A DNA stretch of 64,000 nt from Mixta calida (GCF_002953215.1 NZ_CP026378.1:1842540-1906539); one strand, 5' to 3'; positions 36,427 to 46,821 are shown, counted from the stretch's first letter. A program made the numbers and translations. Notes: a model not told the origin generated them from the letters alone.

Positions 36427-36903
36427 CATGTGAAGAGAGAAAGCCTGCTTAAAAATTCCAATAGCGTGCGTCTTACCTTTGTCGCGGCAGGGCCGTAACG
36501 GTATCAGGCGCCGTCTCTGATGCGCTGTAGTCGCCTGCGGCGGCAGAAAAAATAAAAGTCAATAAACAGCAGACAGTCGCCTCTGCGGGTGATAAGCTTG
36601 TCTGAATAACACGTAATTATTAAGGATTATTTATTTTAACGATTAAATATCGATGCTCGCGCTGTAGCGGACATCAATGCCGAATCTCCCTGTTCGATGT
36701 TTCTTACCGCAATCCTCATGGCGCCGTCTGTATCTTCTGTAAAGCCCCAATGATTGTTAGCTATTTAACCCCTCTGGCTGCCTGATACTTTCCCAACGAG
36801 CCATATTTTTACCTAATCCCTCTTCCGGTCATCGCTTGCCGGCTTGAAGTCTGGGCGCTCAGCAACCATATTTACTTCTGAATAACTTTTTCTGGAGGCA
36901 ATA

Positions 36904-37170
36904 ATGGCCAGCGGCTGGGCTTCTGACGGAGCCGTCAATGAACAAATCGACAGTACGGTAAATGATGGCGTGGCGCGCGTGCGTCAGGCGATGGGACAGG
37001 GCGAAAGCGAGCATTACTGCCAGGAGTGTGGAGAAGCGATCCCGGAAGCGAGGCGACAGGCGCTGAAAGGCGTACGCTACTGCCTTGCCTGCCAGACAGA
37101 ACTGGACAAACAGCACAAGCATCTCAGCCTCTATAATCGCCGGGGCAGTAAAGACAGCCAGCTCCGCTAG
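36904..37170 (+). CDS. ybiI: DksA/TraR family C4 zinc-finger protein YbiI
   Basis: The 88-residue protein is equal in length to E. coli YbiI and starts MASGWASDGAVNEQI and ends YNRRGSKDSQLR as YbiI does. The zinc finger uses Cys39, Cys42, Cys60 and Cys63. It lacks the long coiled coil of DksA. The function of YbiI is unknown; TraR-like proteins act in the RNA polymerase secondary channel. GGAGG lies 6 bases upstream. The gene stands alone. Confidence 0.93.
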   Translation: MASGWASDGAVNEQIDSTVNDGVARVRQAMGQGESEHYCQECGEAIPEARRQALKGVRYCLACQTELDKQHKHLSLYNRRGSKDSQLR

Positions 37171-37256
37171 CCGATGGCGCGGTTGTTAAAAAGCCGCCGC
37201 TTCACTCGTTACGTCTCCTTTATACCGCTCTGCCTCCCTTCTGCTGGAGAAAACGC

Positions 37257-37850
37257 ATGGACCCTGGCGGCTTCGCTATCGCTATCCTACCCGTAGTGCT
37301 TTCTCCCGGCGCCAGCTTTACCCTGGCCATGAACAGCGCGCTTACCTCAGGAGCGCGGGGCGTGCTAACAATAATGGCTGGGACGGCGTTGGGCATTTTT
37401 ACCCATGCGCTGCTGGTGGGGTTGGGCATTACCGCGGCGTTGACTGCGTTTCCCTCATTGTTCGGCGCGTTGAAAATAGCGGGTACGATCTATCTGCTCT
37501 GGCTGGGCTGTCGGCTGATTCGCGGCGGTCTCACGGCTCAGCCGCTGCGGCTGACGGCGCAGACGCAGCCCATCACTTTAACCCAGGCCTGGCTGGCGAA
37601 CGTGATCAATCCGAAGGCGCTGTTGCTCTACCTGACGGTCGTCAGCCGTTTTGCCGGCAACACCGCCGGGACGGGCGCTTATCTGCTGCTGGCGTCGATG
37701 CATATTGCTATCATGGTCGCCTGGCTGACGATCGCCAGCCAACTGCTGCTGCGTTCAGTAGAAAGGTATCCCATTGACCGATTGCGAAAATGGGTGGATA
37801 TCGGCGGCGGCCTGCTGCTGATCCTGTTTGCGCTCAGCGCGCTAACATAA
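37257..37850 (+). CDS. LysE/RhtB family amino acid exporter
   Basis: The 197-residue inner-membrane protein has about six hydrophobic spans and LysE family marks: an N-terminal PGASFTLAMNSALTSGARG and WLANVINPKALLLYLTVV. Such proteins export amino acids or homoserine lactones. GGAGAAAACGC precedes the ATG. Its substrate cannot be predicted. A convergent XRE gene follows 28 bp later. Confidence 0.9.
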   Translation: MDPGGFAIAILPVVLSPGASFTLAMNSALTSGARGVLTIMAGTALGIFTHALLVGLGITAALTAFPSLFGALKIAGTIYLLWLGCRLIRGGLTAQPLRLTAQTQPITLTQAWLANVINPKALLLYLTVVSRFAGNTAGTGAYLLLASMHIAIMVAWLTIASQLLLRSVERYPIDRLRKWVDIGGGLLLILFALSALT

Positions 37851-37878
37851 AATCCGCATCGGCAACGCTGGCCGCGCG

Positions 37879-38121
37879 CTATTTCTTCGGCGCCAGCGCA
37901 TAATCCGGGTGAAGATTACCCAGCAGCAACAACAGCTCATATTCTCCCTGCGTCAGCCCGCCATTTTTACCCGTTCCCGCCTCCGCTTCTTTTTTCTGCC
38001 ACACCCGCAAACTATAATTAAAACGCTCTGCCGCTTCCGCCTGCGTCAGGCCTGCCGCCTGGCGAGCCGCTTTAATCGTGGCGGCGGTTGCGGGAATCAT
38101 GGACAGCACTTTCAGAGGCAT
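37879..38121 (-). CDS. Small XRE-type helix-turn-helix regulator
   Basis: The 80-residue protein holds one HTH of the Cro/C1 type: ATIKAARQAAGLTQAEAAER, then RVWQKKEAEAG. It resembles the C-terminal half of HigA/MqsA-type antitoxins and stand-alone regulators, but no toxin gene is adjacent. The ATG at 38121 follows GGAGATAGCT; the frame reaches 38187 with extra in-frame starts. Its target is unknown. Confidence 0.82.
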   Translation of the reverse strand: MPLKVLSMIPATAATIKAARQAAGLTQAEAAERFNYSLRVWQKKEAEAGTGKNGGLTQGEYELLLLLGNLHPDYALAPKK

Positions 38122-38570
38122 AGCTATCTCCACAACAGTTTTATTGTCCGTTTTTTTAATCATTGACACGGAAGATTCGGGTGTCAAGGCAAGCTATTTT
38201 GATTAAATTTTATAATTATTTGATATGGCGCATTTTTGCGATTTTTATGGCACGCCAAACGGAAGCTTTCAGCCAGTGTTGCAAGAAAAGGGCATATAAC
38301 GGGCGAGGCGGAAAAATAAATGCGGGTGTGAGAATCGCAATCCCTGTTCGCCAGCGCTGATTTTTTTGCCAAACGTATTAATAATGCTATTGCGTACGGG
38401 ACAAGATAGCGCTCCTGCTCACTCAATAATCAATAAGCCTTCGCAGAGTAAAATGGCTGAAATATAAACGCCGACCTCACGCTGCACGGAAAAAAAGATA
38501 CCGCTGCGCTTGATTAAAACCGCCCATTACGTTTACTGTATTTATATACAGTATGTTTGGGCGAGTGGTT
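38122..38570. promoter_or_regulatory. Intergenic region with the umuD promoter
   Basis: No gene is supported in this 449-bp stretch. Its right end holds the LexA box that controls umuD; the left end should hold the promoter of the XRE gene. Confidence 0.5.
38534..38553. promoter_or_regulatory. LexA (SOS) box upstream of umuD
   Basis: TACTGTATTTATATACAGTA matches the E. coli LexA consensus (CTGT-N8-ACAG with an AT-rich centre) nearly perfectly. It ends 17 bp before the umuD ATG. Confidence 0.93.
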
Positions 38571-38990
38571 ATGGAATTCATCAGACCTGTCGAGCTGGGC
38601 GCGCTGTTGCGTCTGCCGCTTTTTATCGAACACGTGCCGTGCGGCTTTCCTTCACCGGCGCAGGATTATATTGAGCAGCGTCTCGATCTTAACGACCTGC
38701 TGGTGCAACGACCCAGCGCAACCTACTTTGTCCGGGCCAGCGGTGATTCAATGACAGAAGGCGGCATCAGCGATGGCGATATGCTGGTGGTGGACAGCTC
38801 GCTCACTGCCGGGCATGGCGATATTGTCGTTGCGGCGGTGGACGGCGCCTTTACGGTAAAAAAGCTGGAGCTGCGGCCCAGGGTGCGGCTGATGCCGATG
38901 AACCCGGCCTGGCGGCCCATTATTCCCAGCGGGGAAGAGGGGCTGGAGATATTTGGCGTCGTGACCTTTGTGATTAAAGCGGTGAAATAG
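38571..38990 (+). CDS. umuD: SOS translesion polymerase V accessory protein UmuD
   Basis: The 139-residue protein has the E. coli length and the key residues: cleavage site Cys24-Gly25 (PCGFPSP), nucleophile Ser60 ([10 protein letters not shown]) and Lys97 (TVKKLE). RecA filaments stimulate self-cleavage to UmuD', which joins UmuC as DNA polymerase V. I chose ATG 38571; the upstream in-frame ATG at 38553 overlaps the LexA box. Unusually, umuC is not downstream but 11 kb away at 50037. A bidirectional terminator follows. Confidence 0.96.
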   Translation: MEFIRPVELGALLRLPLFIEHVPCGFPSPAQDYIEQRLDLNDLLVQRPSATYFVRASGDSMTEGGISDGDMLVVDSSLTAGHGDIVVAAVDGAFTVKKLELRPRVRLMPMNPAWRPIIPSGEEGLEIFGVVTFVIKAVK

Positions 38991-39014
38991 CGAGGCGGCG
39001 TCTGTCGCCAGGGC

Positions 39015-39046
39015 AAAAAAAGCCTCCGAAAACGGAGGCTTTTTTC
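39015..39046. terminator. Bidirectional terminator between umuD and mqo
   Basis: GCCTCCG and CGGAGGC pair around AAAA, with an A-run before and a T-run after, so it can end transcripts from both convergent genes. Confidence 0.92.
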
Positions 39047-39097
39047 TGTTGCGTTACAGCGTGCTTCGTCGCAGCGCGGCGCGCTATACAGCGAGGC

Positions 39098-40756
39098 TTA
39101 CAGCGCCATATCGTGCTGAGGCGCTTTAGACTCTTCCTGCTTCGGCTGTGCGGCAGGCGCGGCAGGCGCATTGACGTTGTTCATCTGAATCACCGGCGGT
39201 TTGGTCAGTTTCAGCGTTGCCGCCGTTTCATCCCATACCTGCTGCGTCAGGGCAACGTTGCCGTTCAGCGTCTGGCCGTAGCTCGGTACGACGTCGTGCA
39301 GCTTGCTCTGCCATTCCGGTGAGTTGAACTGCTCCGGGAACAGTTTCTTGATCACGTTAATGGAGATCGGCGCGGCGGTAGAAGCGCCCGGCGATGCGCC
39401 CAGCAGGGCAGCCAGCGTTTTCTGCTGATCGGTAACAATTTCGGTACCCAGCTTCAGCACGCCGCCTTTCTCTGCGTCTTTTTTGATGATCTGTACACGC
39501 TGACCGGCCTGGATCAGTTTCCAGTCCTCTTTACGTGCGGACGGGTAGTACTCTTTCAGCGCTTCAAAACGATCTTCGTCGCTCAGCATCACCTGACCGA
39601 TCAGATATTTCACCAGATCAAAGTTATCCAGACCAACGTCGGTCATCGGAATCACGTTTTTGGTGGTAGTGGTGCTTAACAGATCGAGGAACGAACCGTT
39701 TTTCAGGAACTTGGTAGAGAAGGTCGCAAATGGCCCGAACAGCACCACGCGCTTGCCGTCAAGGTAACGGGCGTCCAGGTGCGGTACGGACATCGGCGGC
39801 GCGCCGACGGAAGCCTGGCCATAGACTTTCTCAGCATGCTGGCTGGTGATGGCCGGGTTTTCGGTCACCAGGAAGGAGCCGCCAACCGGGAAGCCTGCAT
39901 AGTTGTCCGCTTCCGGGATGCCGGTTTTCTGCAGCAGCTTCAGCGCGCCGCCGCCTGCGCCGATAAAGACGTATTTGGCGTCGATGGCATGTTTTTCACC
40001 GGTTTTCACATCGGTAACGGTTACGTGCCAGCTGTTGTCGTCGTTACGTTTGAAATCGGTCGCTTCGGTTGAGGTTTCCAGCGTGAAGTTTTTATTCTTC
40101 TTCAGGCTGCCGATCAGCTGACGGGTGATTTCACCGTAGTTGACGTCGGTGCCGACCGGCGTCCAGGTCGCCGCTACTTTCTGCTGCGGATCGCGGCCTT
40201 CGATAATCAGCGGCGCCCACTTTTTGATCTGCTGTTGATCGGTAGAGAATTGCATGCCCTGGAACAGGGTAGTCTGCTGCAGCGCTTTGTAACGTTTGGT
40301 CAGGTAATCGACGTTCTTATCACCCCAGACGAAGCTCATATGCGGCGTAGAGTTGATAAAGGAGTGCGGATCGTTCAGCACGCCGCGCTTCACCTGCGTA
40401 GACCAGAACTGACGGGAGATCATAAAGGCTTCGTTGATTTCCAGCGCCTTGCTGAAATCGATCGAGCCATCCTTACGTTCCGGCGTATAGTTCAGCTCCA
40501 TGTTGGCGGAGTGGCCGGTACCGGCGTTGTTCCAGCCGTTAGAAGACTCAAGCGCAACGCCATCCAGCTTCTCAACCATCAACTGTTTCCAGTCAGGCTG
40601 CAAATCATGCAACAGCGTACCCAGAGAGGCGCTCATGATACCGCCGCCAATCAGCAGGACATCTGTCTTTTCCGTGGTGTTTTCAGCGTATGCGTTGGAA
40701 CAGGCCAGCATTACTGCGAGAGATATTGCCGAATAAAGCTTAGTAGAATGTGACAT
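39098..40756 (-). CDS. mqo: Malate:quinone oxidoreductase
   Basis: The 552-residue flavoprotein oxidises malate to oxaloacetate and reduces quinone at the inner membrane. It has an N-terminal hydrophobic segment ([19 protein letters not shown]), the FAD motif [30 protein letters not shown], and conserved [13 protein letters not shown] near the end. It aligns with E. coli Mqo (548) throughout. The C-terminus is Ala/Pro/Gln-rich ([14 protein letters not shown]). I chose ATG 40756 over 40798. It is transcribed alone and convergent to umuD. Confidence 0.96.
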   Translation of the reverse strand: MSHSTKLYSAISLAVMLACSNAYAENTTEKTDVLLIGGGIMSASLGTLLHDLQPDWKQLMVEKLDGVALESSNGWNNAGTGHSANMELNYTPERKDGSIDFSKALEINEAFMISRQFWSTQVKRGVLNDPHSFINSTPHMSFVWGDKNVDYLTKRYKALQQTTLFQGMQFSTDQQQIKKWAPLIIEGRDPQQKVAATWTPVGTDVNYGEITRQLIGSLKKNKNFTLETSTEATDFKRNDDNSWHVTVTDVKTGEKHAIDAKYVFIGAGGGALKLLQKTGIPEADNYAGFPVGGSFLVTENPAITSQHAEKVYGQASVGAPPMSVPHLDARYLDGKRVVLFGPFATFSTKFLKNGSFLDLLSTTTTKNVIPMTDVGLDNFDLVKYLIGQVMLSDEDRFEALKEYYPSARKEDWKLIQAGQRVQIIKKDAEKGGVLKLGTEIVTDQQKTLAALLGASPGASTAAPISINVIKKLFPEQFNSPEWQSKLHDVVPSYGQTLNGNVALTQQVWDETAATLKLTKPPVIQMNNVNAPAAPAAQPKQEESKAPQHDMAL

Positions 40757-41092
40757 TTGAGTTAAAAGCAATGATTTATAATAAAAAAGGAGCGACATTT
40801 TAACGTCTGATTCAACAAATGAAAGGTTTATTTAACAAATGTTGTTATTTTTTTCCGCGAATAAATGGTATAGGGCGGGCGTGATAATTGCTGCCGTGCG
40901 GAATAGCCCTCTTTTCTTTTTTAACCAAGGCCGCAGAAAGCGCTACATTTGCCTGGTCATAAGCATCATTATAAATATGTTTAAATTCAGTTAATTAAAT
41001 TAGAAATAATTTGTATTACATAATCAAAGGTAAAATTTTCTCGCTTCTGTCAGGATACGCGCCACACAGCTGTGCTACGGTACTCTTTCAAC
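40757..41092. promoter_or_regulatory. Divergent promoter region between mqo and the FUSC gene
   Basis: No gene is supported in this AT-rich 336-bp gap. It must hold the promoters of both neighbours. I see no clear operator. Confidence 0.45.
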
Positions 41093-43144
41093 ATGAAGTG
41101 GTTTTCAAAAAACGCGGTTTTGTTCTCGCTCAAAACCTCTCTGGCCGCGTTTCTGGCGTTATCTGTCGCTCTCCTGCTTAATTTCGAAAAGCCCGCCTGG
41201 GCGCTGACCACGGTATTTGTTACTTCGCAGCTCTACGCGGCGTCGACGATCTCAAAGTCGGTGTTTCGGCTGGCGGGCACGCTGCTTGGCGGTCTGTTTA
41301 TTCTGCTGATCTATCCGGAAACCGTGCAGTCGCCGATGCTGTTCAGCCTGTGCGTTTCGCTATGGGTCACCGCCTGCCTCTGTCTCTCGCTGCATGATCG
41401 CACGCCAAAAAGCTACGTTTTCATGCTGGCGGGCTACAGCGCCGCCATTATGGGCTTTCCTGATGTCACTACGCCATCGGCAATTACCTGGACGGTGATT
41501 TCGCGCATCGAGGAGATTACGCTGGGCATCGTTTGCAGCACGCTGATCCACCGACTGGTGTTCCCGGTTCCCATGCAACATCTGCTGGAACAGAGCGTCG
41601 ATAACTGGTACCGCAACGCGCGTAAACTCTGTAACGAGCTGGTGGTGCGCCTGCCGAAGGATAAGTCGCTGGAGCGGGAGGATATTCTGATTCAGATGGC
41701 GAACTATCCGCTCAACGTCGAAACGCTGATAACCCACTGCGTTTATGAAGGGGAGGCGGCGCGCAAGGTGATCCGGCTGGTCAGCGTACAGTATCAGCAT
41801 CTTAGCTATCTGCTGCCGACGCTGACCGCGATTGAAACGCGCCTGAGACTGCTGGCGGAACTGCAAATCCGCTTTCCGGCCTGCGTCACGCTGGTGCTAC
41901 AACAGTTTCAGCTGTGGCTTAATTACGATGCGGTCAGCCATGTCGATACAGTGCGAAGCGCGCTGGCGCAGGGGAAATCTGAACTGGAGCAGGCCTGGCG
42001 TCGGCAGGAGCTGAGCGCGGAAGAGAGCATGCTGCTGCTGGGTCTGCTGGATCGCCTGGCCAACGTTGTACGCATCGTCGACGCTTATCAATCCGTTAGC
42101 GCGCGCGCCAGCGATCTTTACAGCGACAGCGATGCGCCGCTGATAAACAACCCGCGCGAACACCGGCATATCGATAAAGGCCTGCTGCTGCTGTCGTCGC
42201 TGACCGCTTTTCTCGCCACCTTTCTCTCCAGCCTTTTTTGGATCGGCAGCGGCTGGGCGGACGGCGCCAGCGCGCCGCTGATGGCGGCGATCATCAGCTC
42301 CTTTTTCGCCAGCATCGACTCACCGGTCACGCCGATGAAGCTCTTTGTAAAAGGCGTGCTGGTGGCGCTGGCGATCAGCCTGTTTTATGTTGGCGTGCTG
42401 ATCCCGCAGGCAAACACGCTGCAGGCGCTGATGATGTGCCTGCTGCCCGGCCTGTTTGCGCTCAGCCTGGCGATCGCGCGACCGGCGACCAATCTGATCG
42501 GCCTGAGCGTGGCGATCCAGATACCCGGTTTTATCGGGCTTAGCCATCACTATGTTCCCAACCTGATCGCCACCCTGAACGCGGCGATCTCATCGCTGGT
42601 GGGCATCCTGTTTGCGGTGACGCTGACCGCGATCATCCGCAATAAGCGACCGTCATGGATTGCAAAGCGCGCGGTGCGCAAAGGCATCCGCGATCTGCTG
42701 GGTTTTATTAAGGAGATTGAGCGCAACGCTTCTTCGCTGCTGTCGCGCCAGCAGTTTGTCGCCCGCATGCTCGATCGGGTAAATATTATTCTGCCGCGCA
42801 AACGTCTCGATCCCGATCCTGAGCTGCTTGCTGGCGGCGATCTCATCACTGAAGCCTGGCTGGGCGCCAACTGTTATGATTTCTATGCCCGCCATCGCGA
42901 GGTGCTGGAAAAGCATCGGCTGGAAAGCGGCCAGATGTTTCATGAGCTGGGACTGTATCTGAAGCGGCGACTGCGTTCATTACAGGTCATCCCGCATCAG
43001 ACGCTGTTGGATGAGCTGAACGAGCTGCTGCTTAAGCTGGAGGCGCTCGCCGCGCAGGACAGCGCCGCGCTCGCGCCGCTGGTCTCGCTGTTTAACCTGC
43101 GCGTATCCCTTTTTCCGCAGCAGCGCTGGCCGGAAAAACGCTGA
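41093..43144 (+). CDS. FUSC family (AaeB/YdhK-like) membrane exporter
   Basis: The 683-residue protein has two halves, each with a cluster of hydrophobic spans (SLKTSLAAFLALSVALLLNFEKPAWALTT is near the start; the second cluster begins GLLLLSSLTAFLATFLSSLFW) and a helical cytosolic domain. This is the fusaric acid resistance/aromatic acid exporter layout. Members pump aromatic carboxylic acids or other toxic organic acids. The usual AaeA/AaeX partners are absent, which favours a YdhK-like member. No strong ribosome site precedes the ATG at 41093; the frame extends to 41072. Confidence 0.88.
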   Translation: MKWFSKNAVLFSLKTSLAAFLALSVALLLNFEKPAWALTTVFVTSQLYAASTISKSVFRLAGTLLGGLFILLIYPETVQSPMLFSLCVSLWVTACLCLSLHDRTPKSYVFMLAGYSAAIMGFPDVTTPSAITWTVISRIEEITLGIVCSTLIHRLVFPVPMQHLLEQSVDNWYRNARKLCNELVVRLPKDKSLEREDILIQMANYPLNVETLITHCVYEGEAARKVIRLVSVQYQHLSYLLPTLTAIETRLRLLAELQIRFPACVTLVLQQFQLWLNYDAVSHVDTVRSALAQGKSELEQAWRRQELSAEESMLLLGLLDRLANVVRIVDAYQSVSARASDLYSDSDAPLINNPREHRHIDKGLLLLSSLTAFLATFLSSLFWIGSGWADGASAPLMAAIISSFFASIDSPVTPMKLFVKGVLVALAISLFYVGVLIPQANTLQALMMCLLPGLFALSLAIARPATNLIGLSVAIQIPGFIGLSHHYVPNLIATLNAAISSLVGILFAVTLTAIIRNKRPSWIAKRAVRKGIRDLLGFIKEIERNASSLLSRQQFVARMLDRVNIILPRKRLDPDPELLAGGDLITEAWLGANCYDFYARHREVLEKHRLESGQMFHELGLYLKRRLRSLQVIPHQTLLDELNELLLKLEALAAQDSAALAPLVSLFNLRVSLFPQQRWPEKR

Positions 43145-43310
43145 TGTTTCGTGCTGGAAAGGCGCGCCGCGACTGTCTGACACGGCGTCAGGCAGCCGCG
43201 CGCCGATTTATACTTATTCATACACAGGCTATCCCCATTTTCTGTGGATAACCTGCGCCAGACTGCGTCGCCGCTGGACGTCGCGCCCGACCCCCCGCGC
43301 GCCGCTGGCT

Positions 43311-43978
43311 TCAGCGTCGGCAGGCCAGCGATCTCACCAGGCGGTCGCCCGTCTTTTGCACCAGCAGCACCAGCAGCAGCAGCACGATAATCGTCGCCGC
43401 CATGATCTGATTATCGAAGCGCTGATAGCCGTAGCGGATTGCCAGATCGCCCAGCCCGCCGCCGCCTACCACGCCCGCCATCGCCGAAAAGCCAATCAGC
43501 ATCACAATGGTCAGCGTGATGCCTGCCACCATCGCGGGCAGCGCCTCCGGCAGCAGCACCCGACTGACGATATGCCAGAGCGTGCCGCCCATCGATTCCA
43601 CCGCCTCGATACGGCCGCGATCCACCTCATCCAGCGCGTTCTCTACGATGCGCGCAAAAAAAGGAAACGCTCCGATGGTAATCGGCACAATCGCCGCCGT
43701 ACTGCCGAGCGTGGTGCCCACCAGCAGACGGGTAAAGGGATGAGGGCAATCAGCAGCACCACAAACGGCAGGGCGCGGCCGGTATTCACCAGCGCGTTCA
43801 GCAGCAGGGCGACGGCGCGGTTGGGCAGCAGGCCGTTTTTGCGCGTCAGGAACAGCAAAACGCCGACCGGCAGGCCTAGCGCGACGGTCAGCAGCGCGGC
43901 GAGCGATACCATATAGAGCGTCTCTGCGGTGGCGCTCAGCAGTAACGCCTGAAAACGATCCCAGTTTACGCTACGCAA
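43311..43978 (-). pseudogene. MetI-like ABC transporter permease, frameshifted near 43738
   Basis: Two overlapping frames together give a 222-residue MetI-type permease (E. coli MetI 217). The first (from 43978) contains ETLYMVSLAALLTVALGLPVGVLL and runs to ALPFVVLLIALIP; the second resumes with VGTTLGSTAAIVPITIGAFPFFARIVENAL and ends with GGGGLGDLAIRYGYQRF. Restoring one base in the CCCTTT run (43734-43739) joins them as IPFTRLLVGTT. The break is therefore one base, either a real mutation or a sequencing error. The start overlaps the end of metN by 13 bp. It is the membrane part of the importer encoded with the next two genes. Confidence 0.85.
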
Positions 43979-44754
43979 CGTGACGGCTCCTCCGCCCGAT
44001 AGCGGGCGATAAAGGCGCGGTCGGCGTCGCCATCCTGCAACAGCATCTGGCGCAGCCGTCCCTCTTTACGGCTCATGATCTGCGCCAGGCTGCCGCTCTC
44101 CACCAGGCGGCCATGTTCCAGCAGGGCAGCGGCGTCGCAAATGCGCTTCACGACCGCCATCTCATGCGTGATCAGCACGATAGTGATCCCAAGCTGGCGC
44201 TGAATTGACGCCAACAGATCGAGGATTGAGACGGTGGTGTCGGGATCGAGCGCGCTGGTGGCCTCGTCGCACAGCAGATAGCGCGGCTGCGCCGCCAGCG
44301 CGCGCGCAATGCCGACGCGCTGCTTTTGTCCGCCCGACAGCTGCGATGGCCAGGCGTGAGCGAACGCGCTCAGGCCTACCAGATGCAGCAGGACGTCGAC
44401 TCGCTCACGACGTTCGCGCGTGGGCACGCCGGCGATCTCCAGCGGCAGGTCGATATTGTCGTGGACATTGCGCGCGTGGATTAAATTGAAATGCTGAAAA
44501 ATCATGCCCATCTGTTGGCGCTGGCGACGCAGCTGCGCCAGGCTCAGCTGCCCGATATCGCTGCCGTCAACCAGAATGCGCCCGGACGAGGGGCGCTCCA
44601 GCCGGTTAAGGCAGCGCAGCAGGGTGCTTTTGCCCGCGCCGCTGCGTCCGAGAATGCCGAAAATGGCGCCTGTCTCAATTGTCAGCGTCACTTCCGTTAA
44701 CGCCGCCGCTGTCGTGCCGGGATAGTGTTTGCTCAGGTTCTCAATCTTAATCAT
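43966..44754 (-). CDS. MetN-like ABC transporter ATP-binding protein
   Basis: The 262-residue ATPase has Walker [11 protein letters not shown]-loop MIFQHFN, signature [15 protein letters not shown] and Walker [13 protein letters not shown]. It is the MetN type of the methionine uptake family. It lacks most of the ACT-like C-terminal domain of E. coli MetN (343 residues), so it may not be feedback-inhibited by methionine. ATG 44754 or 44763 are possible starts; both overlap the metQ-like stop, so translation is coupled. The substrate may be methionine or another small sulfur or amino compound. Confidence 0.88.
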   Translation of the reverse strand: MIKIENLSKHYPGTTAAALTEVTLTIETGAIFGILGRSGAGKSTLLRCLNRLERPSSGRILVDGSDIGQLSLAQLRRQRQQMGMIFQHFNLIHARNVHDNIDLPLEIAGVPTRERRERVDVLLHLVGLSAFAHAWPSQLSGGQKQRVGIARALAAQPRYLLCDEATSALDPDTTVSILDLLASIQRQLGITIVLITHEMAVVKRICDAAALLEHGRLVESGSLAQIMSRKEGRLRQMLLQDGDADRAFIARYRAEEPSRCVA

Positions 44755-45547
44755 GTTTTTCATCCGTCACCGGGATCACCGAGCCGTTATAGTGCTGACG
44801 AATAAAGGCCGCCACCTGCGGAGAGGTGAGATCTTTCGCCAGCGCCAGCACGCGCGGATCTTTCGCCAGCTGTGGCGTGGTGACCAGCAGGTTGGCGTAT
44901 GGGTTGTGCCCGGCCGACTCCAGGCCCAGCGCATCTTTCGCCGGGGTCAGGCCTGCCTCCAGCGCATAGTTGCCGTTGATTACCGCGGCGTCCACATCGT
45001 CCAGCGAGCGCGGCAGCTGCGGCGCCTCAATCTCAATAATTTTGATCTGCTTCGGGTTCTCGCTGATATCTTTCGGCGTCACCAGCGTCGAACCGGCTTC
45101 ACCCTGCGCATTGAGACGGATCAGCCCTTTATCCTGCAATAGCCAGAGCGCCCGGCTCAGGTTGGTGGGGTTGTTCGGCACCGCGATGCTGGCCCCCTGC
45201 GGCAGCGCCGTCAGGCTTTTTACCCTGTGTGAATAGATGCCGAGCGGCTCAACGTGTACGCTGGCGACAACGTCGAAGGTTTTGCCCAGCGCCTTCTCCT
45301 GATCTTTCAGGTAGGGCAGATGCTGGAAGTAGTTGGCGTCGACATCCCCGGCGGCCAGCAGCTCATTGGCGTTCACGCCGCCGCTCAGTTCGATCACGTC
45401 GAGATCGAGTTTCGGATCGAGCTGCTTCACATACTCCAGAATCTCGGCGTGCGGTACCGGATCTGCGGCGATGCGCAGCGGCGCGGCGTGCAGGCTTTGG
45501 GCGATCAGCAAAGAGAGTCCGGTAAGCGTTAGCGCAGTCTTGTTCAT
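44747..45547 (-). CDS. MetQ/NlpA family substrate-binding protein
   Basis: The 266-residue periplasmic protein has a signal peptide ([17 protein letters not shown]) but no lipobox Cys, unlike the lipoprotein MetQ of E. coli. Family marks are [43 protein letters not shown] and [13 protein letters not shown]. It delivers ligand to the MetNI-like permease. It follows the 2OG oxygenase gene by about 20 bp, so one operon of four genes is likely. Ligand unknown. Confidence 0.9.
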   Translation of the reverse strand: MNKTALTLTGLSLLIAQSLHAAPLRIAADPVPHAEILEYVKQLDPKLDLDVIELSGGVNANELLAAGDVDANYFQHLPYLKDQEKALGKTFDVVASVHVEPLGIYSHRVKSLTALPQGASIAVPNNPTNLSRALWLLQDKGLIRLNAQGEAGSTLVTPKDISENPKQIKIIEIEAPQLPRSLDDVDAAVINGNYALEAGLTPAKDALGLESAGHNPYANLLVTTPQLAKDPRVLALAKDLTSPQVAAFIRQHYNGSVIPVTDEKHD

Positions 45548-45566
45548 GATGATTCCCTGTCAGTGA

Positions 45567-46586
45567 TTAAGAAGAGGTGTGCTCAGGATAGAAACGCTGC
45601 GCCACGTCTGGGTGCGAGCGCAGTCGTCCTTTGAGATAGTTCCAGCCCACTTCTCGCAGCAGCGGGTTGAGCGGATCGCTGGCTGGCCCCTGCGCCAGCC
45701 GCGCCAGCGACGGCGGAAGCTGATAAACCGGCACCACCGCATCCAGCTGCGCGCCGAGAAAAAAGGCGATGGAAAGGCGTTCTCGTTCGGCCTGCGGCGA
45801 TACTACGCGATGTACGGTGGCGCGCAGATAGCCGTTGGTCGCCAGCTCCAGCAGCTCGCCGATATTCACGACAAAAGAGCCCGGCAGCGGCGAGGCCGCC
45901 ACCCAGCTATTGGGCGTCAGTTCGACTTCCAGACCGGCCTGGTCATCCTGCAACAGCAGCGTCAGAAAGCCGGAATCTTTATGCGCGCCGACGCCCTGAC
46001 GCGATTCGTTGGCGGCGCGTCCCGGATAGCGGATCAGCTTGATATGTTCATTAGGGCGGGCGCCGTAGAGCGTGTCGAAGGCGTTGCGCGGCAGCCGCAG
46101 CGCTTCGGCGAAGGCGCGCAGCAGTTCCAGCGCCACGCGCGTCATCTCCCGCTGCCAGCGGGTCACTACCTCGCGCAGCGCTGGCAACGCCTGCGGCCAC
46201 TGGTTCGGCCCCTGCATCCGCTGCCAGGCGGGAGAATCCGGCGTTACCGGCAGCGCTTCGCGTTCGGCGCCGATATCGAACTGTTCGCGGAAGTCAGGCT
46301 GGCTGCGGGTGATCTCCACGCCTGACAGGTTGTAGCCGCGAAAGTGGGGCGAGTTAGCCATCTTTACCTTTAGCTTCTCTTCCTGCGGCAGGGCGAAAAA
46401 GTCGCGGGCGACGCGCTGTACCTCATCGAGCAGAGCCTGCTCAATATCGTGGTTGACCAGGTAGAAAAAGCCGACGTCGCGCGCAATCTGGCCCAGACGA
46501 TCAATGGCCTGCGCGCGCTGCGGCGCCTGGCGGGTAAGCTGCGCGAAATCGATAATCGGAAGCGCTAAAGAAGGTGAATGGCTCAT
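45567..46586 (-). CDS. 2-oxoglutarate/Fe(II)-dependent oxygenase (isopenicillin N synthase-like)
   Basis: The 339-residue protein starts with the DIOX_N segment (PIIDFAQLTRQ; GFFYLVNHDIEQ). It has the iron-binding HxD in VGAHKDSGFLTLLLQDD, the distal His in ATVHRVVSP, and the oxoglutarate-binding Arg in ERERLSIAFFL. It hydroxylates or oxidises a small substrate using O2. It is the first gene of an operon with MetQNI-like importer genes, so the imported compound may be its substrate; a sulfur- or amino-containing compound is a guess. Confidence 0.9.
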   Translation of the reverse strand: MSHSPSLALPIIDFAQLTRQAPQRAQAIDRLGQIARDVGFFYLVNHDIEQALLDEVQRVARDFFALPQEEKLKVKMANSPHFRGYNLSGVEITRSQPDFREQFDIGAEREALPVTPDSPAWQRMQGPNQWPQALPALREVVTRWQREMTRVALELLRAFAEALRLPRNAFDTLYGARPNEHIKLIRYPGRAANESRQGVGAHKDSGFLTLLLQDDQAGLEVELTPNSWVAASPLPGSFVVNIGELLELATNGYLRATVHRVVSPQAERERLSIAFFLGAQLDAVVPVYQLPPSLARLAQGPASDPLNPLLREVGWNYLKGRLRSHPDVAQRFYPEHTSS

Positions 46587-46821
46587 GGTATTAACCCCGG
46601 TCGTATTGGTTAAAATTACAGTGCCATTCCCCCCGACGCTTCACTACCAAGTTATTCTGCTATCGATATGCAAAGCCTGGATATTTATCACCCCAGGGCT
46701 GAAAAAACGCCGCCGCGCCCGGAGAGCGGGCGCTTGTAAAAGGCGGCTACTGTAGCGGCCAGCCAGGAGCGGACATATGCCTGTGTCCGCCTGTCGATTG
46801 CCAGCTTTATCGGTTGCAGGC

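Larger units (their letters stand above)
35624..36903. other. Long gene-poor stretch
   Basis: No convincing gene is present in this 1.28-kb stretch. A 150-codon minus frame (35911-36363) lacks a ribosome site and family. A short plus-strand scrap near 35830-35890 (ARAAKAWRWSS) faintly recalls the end of REP-associated transposases. The stretch contains a triplicated 7-mer (35927) and an orphan plus-strand terminator (36402). A GGAGGCAATA ribosome site closes it before the DksA-like gene. Confidence 0.45.

Noticed and set aside
43243-43251. Perfect DnaA box (TTATCCACA on the minus strand)
   Set aside because: A single 9-mer is expected by chance many times per genome; there is no cluster or AT-rich unwinding element.
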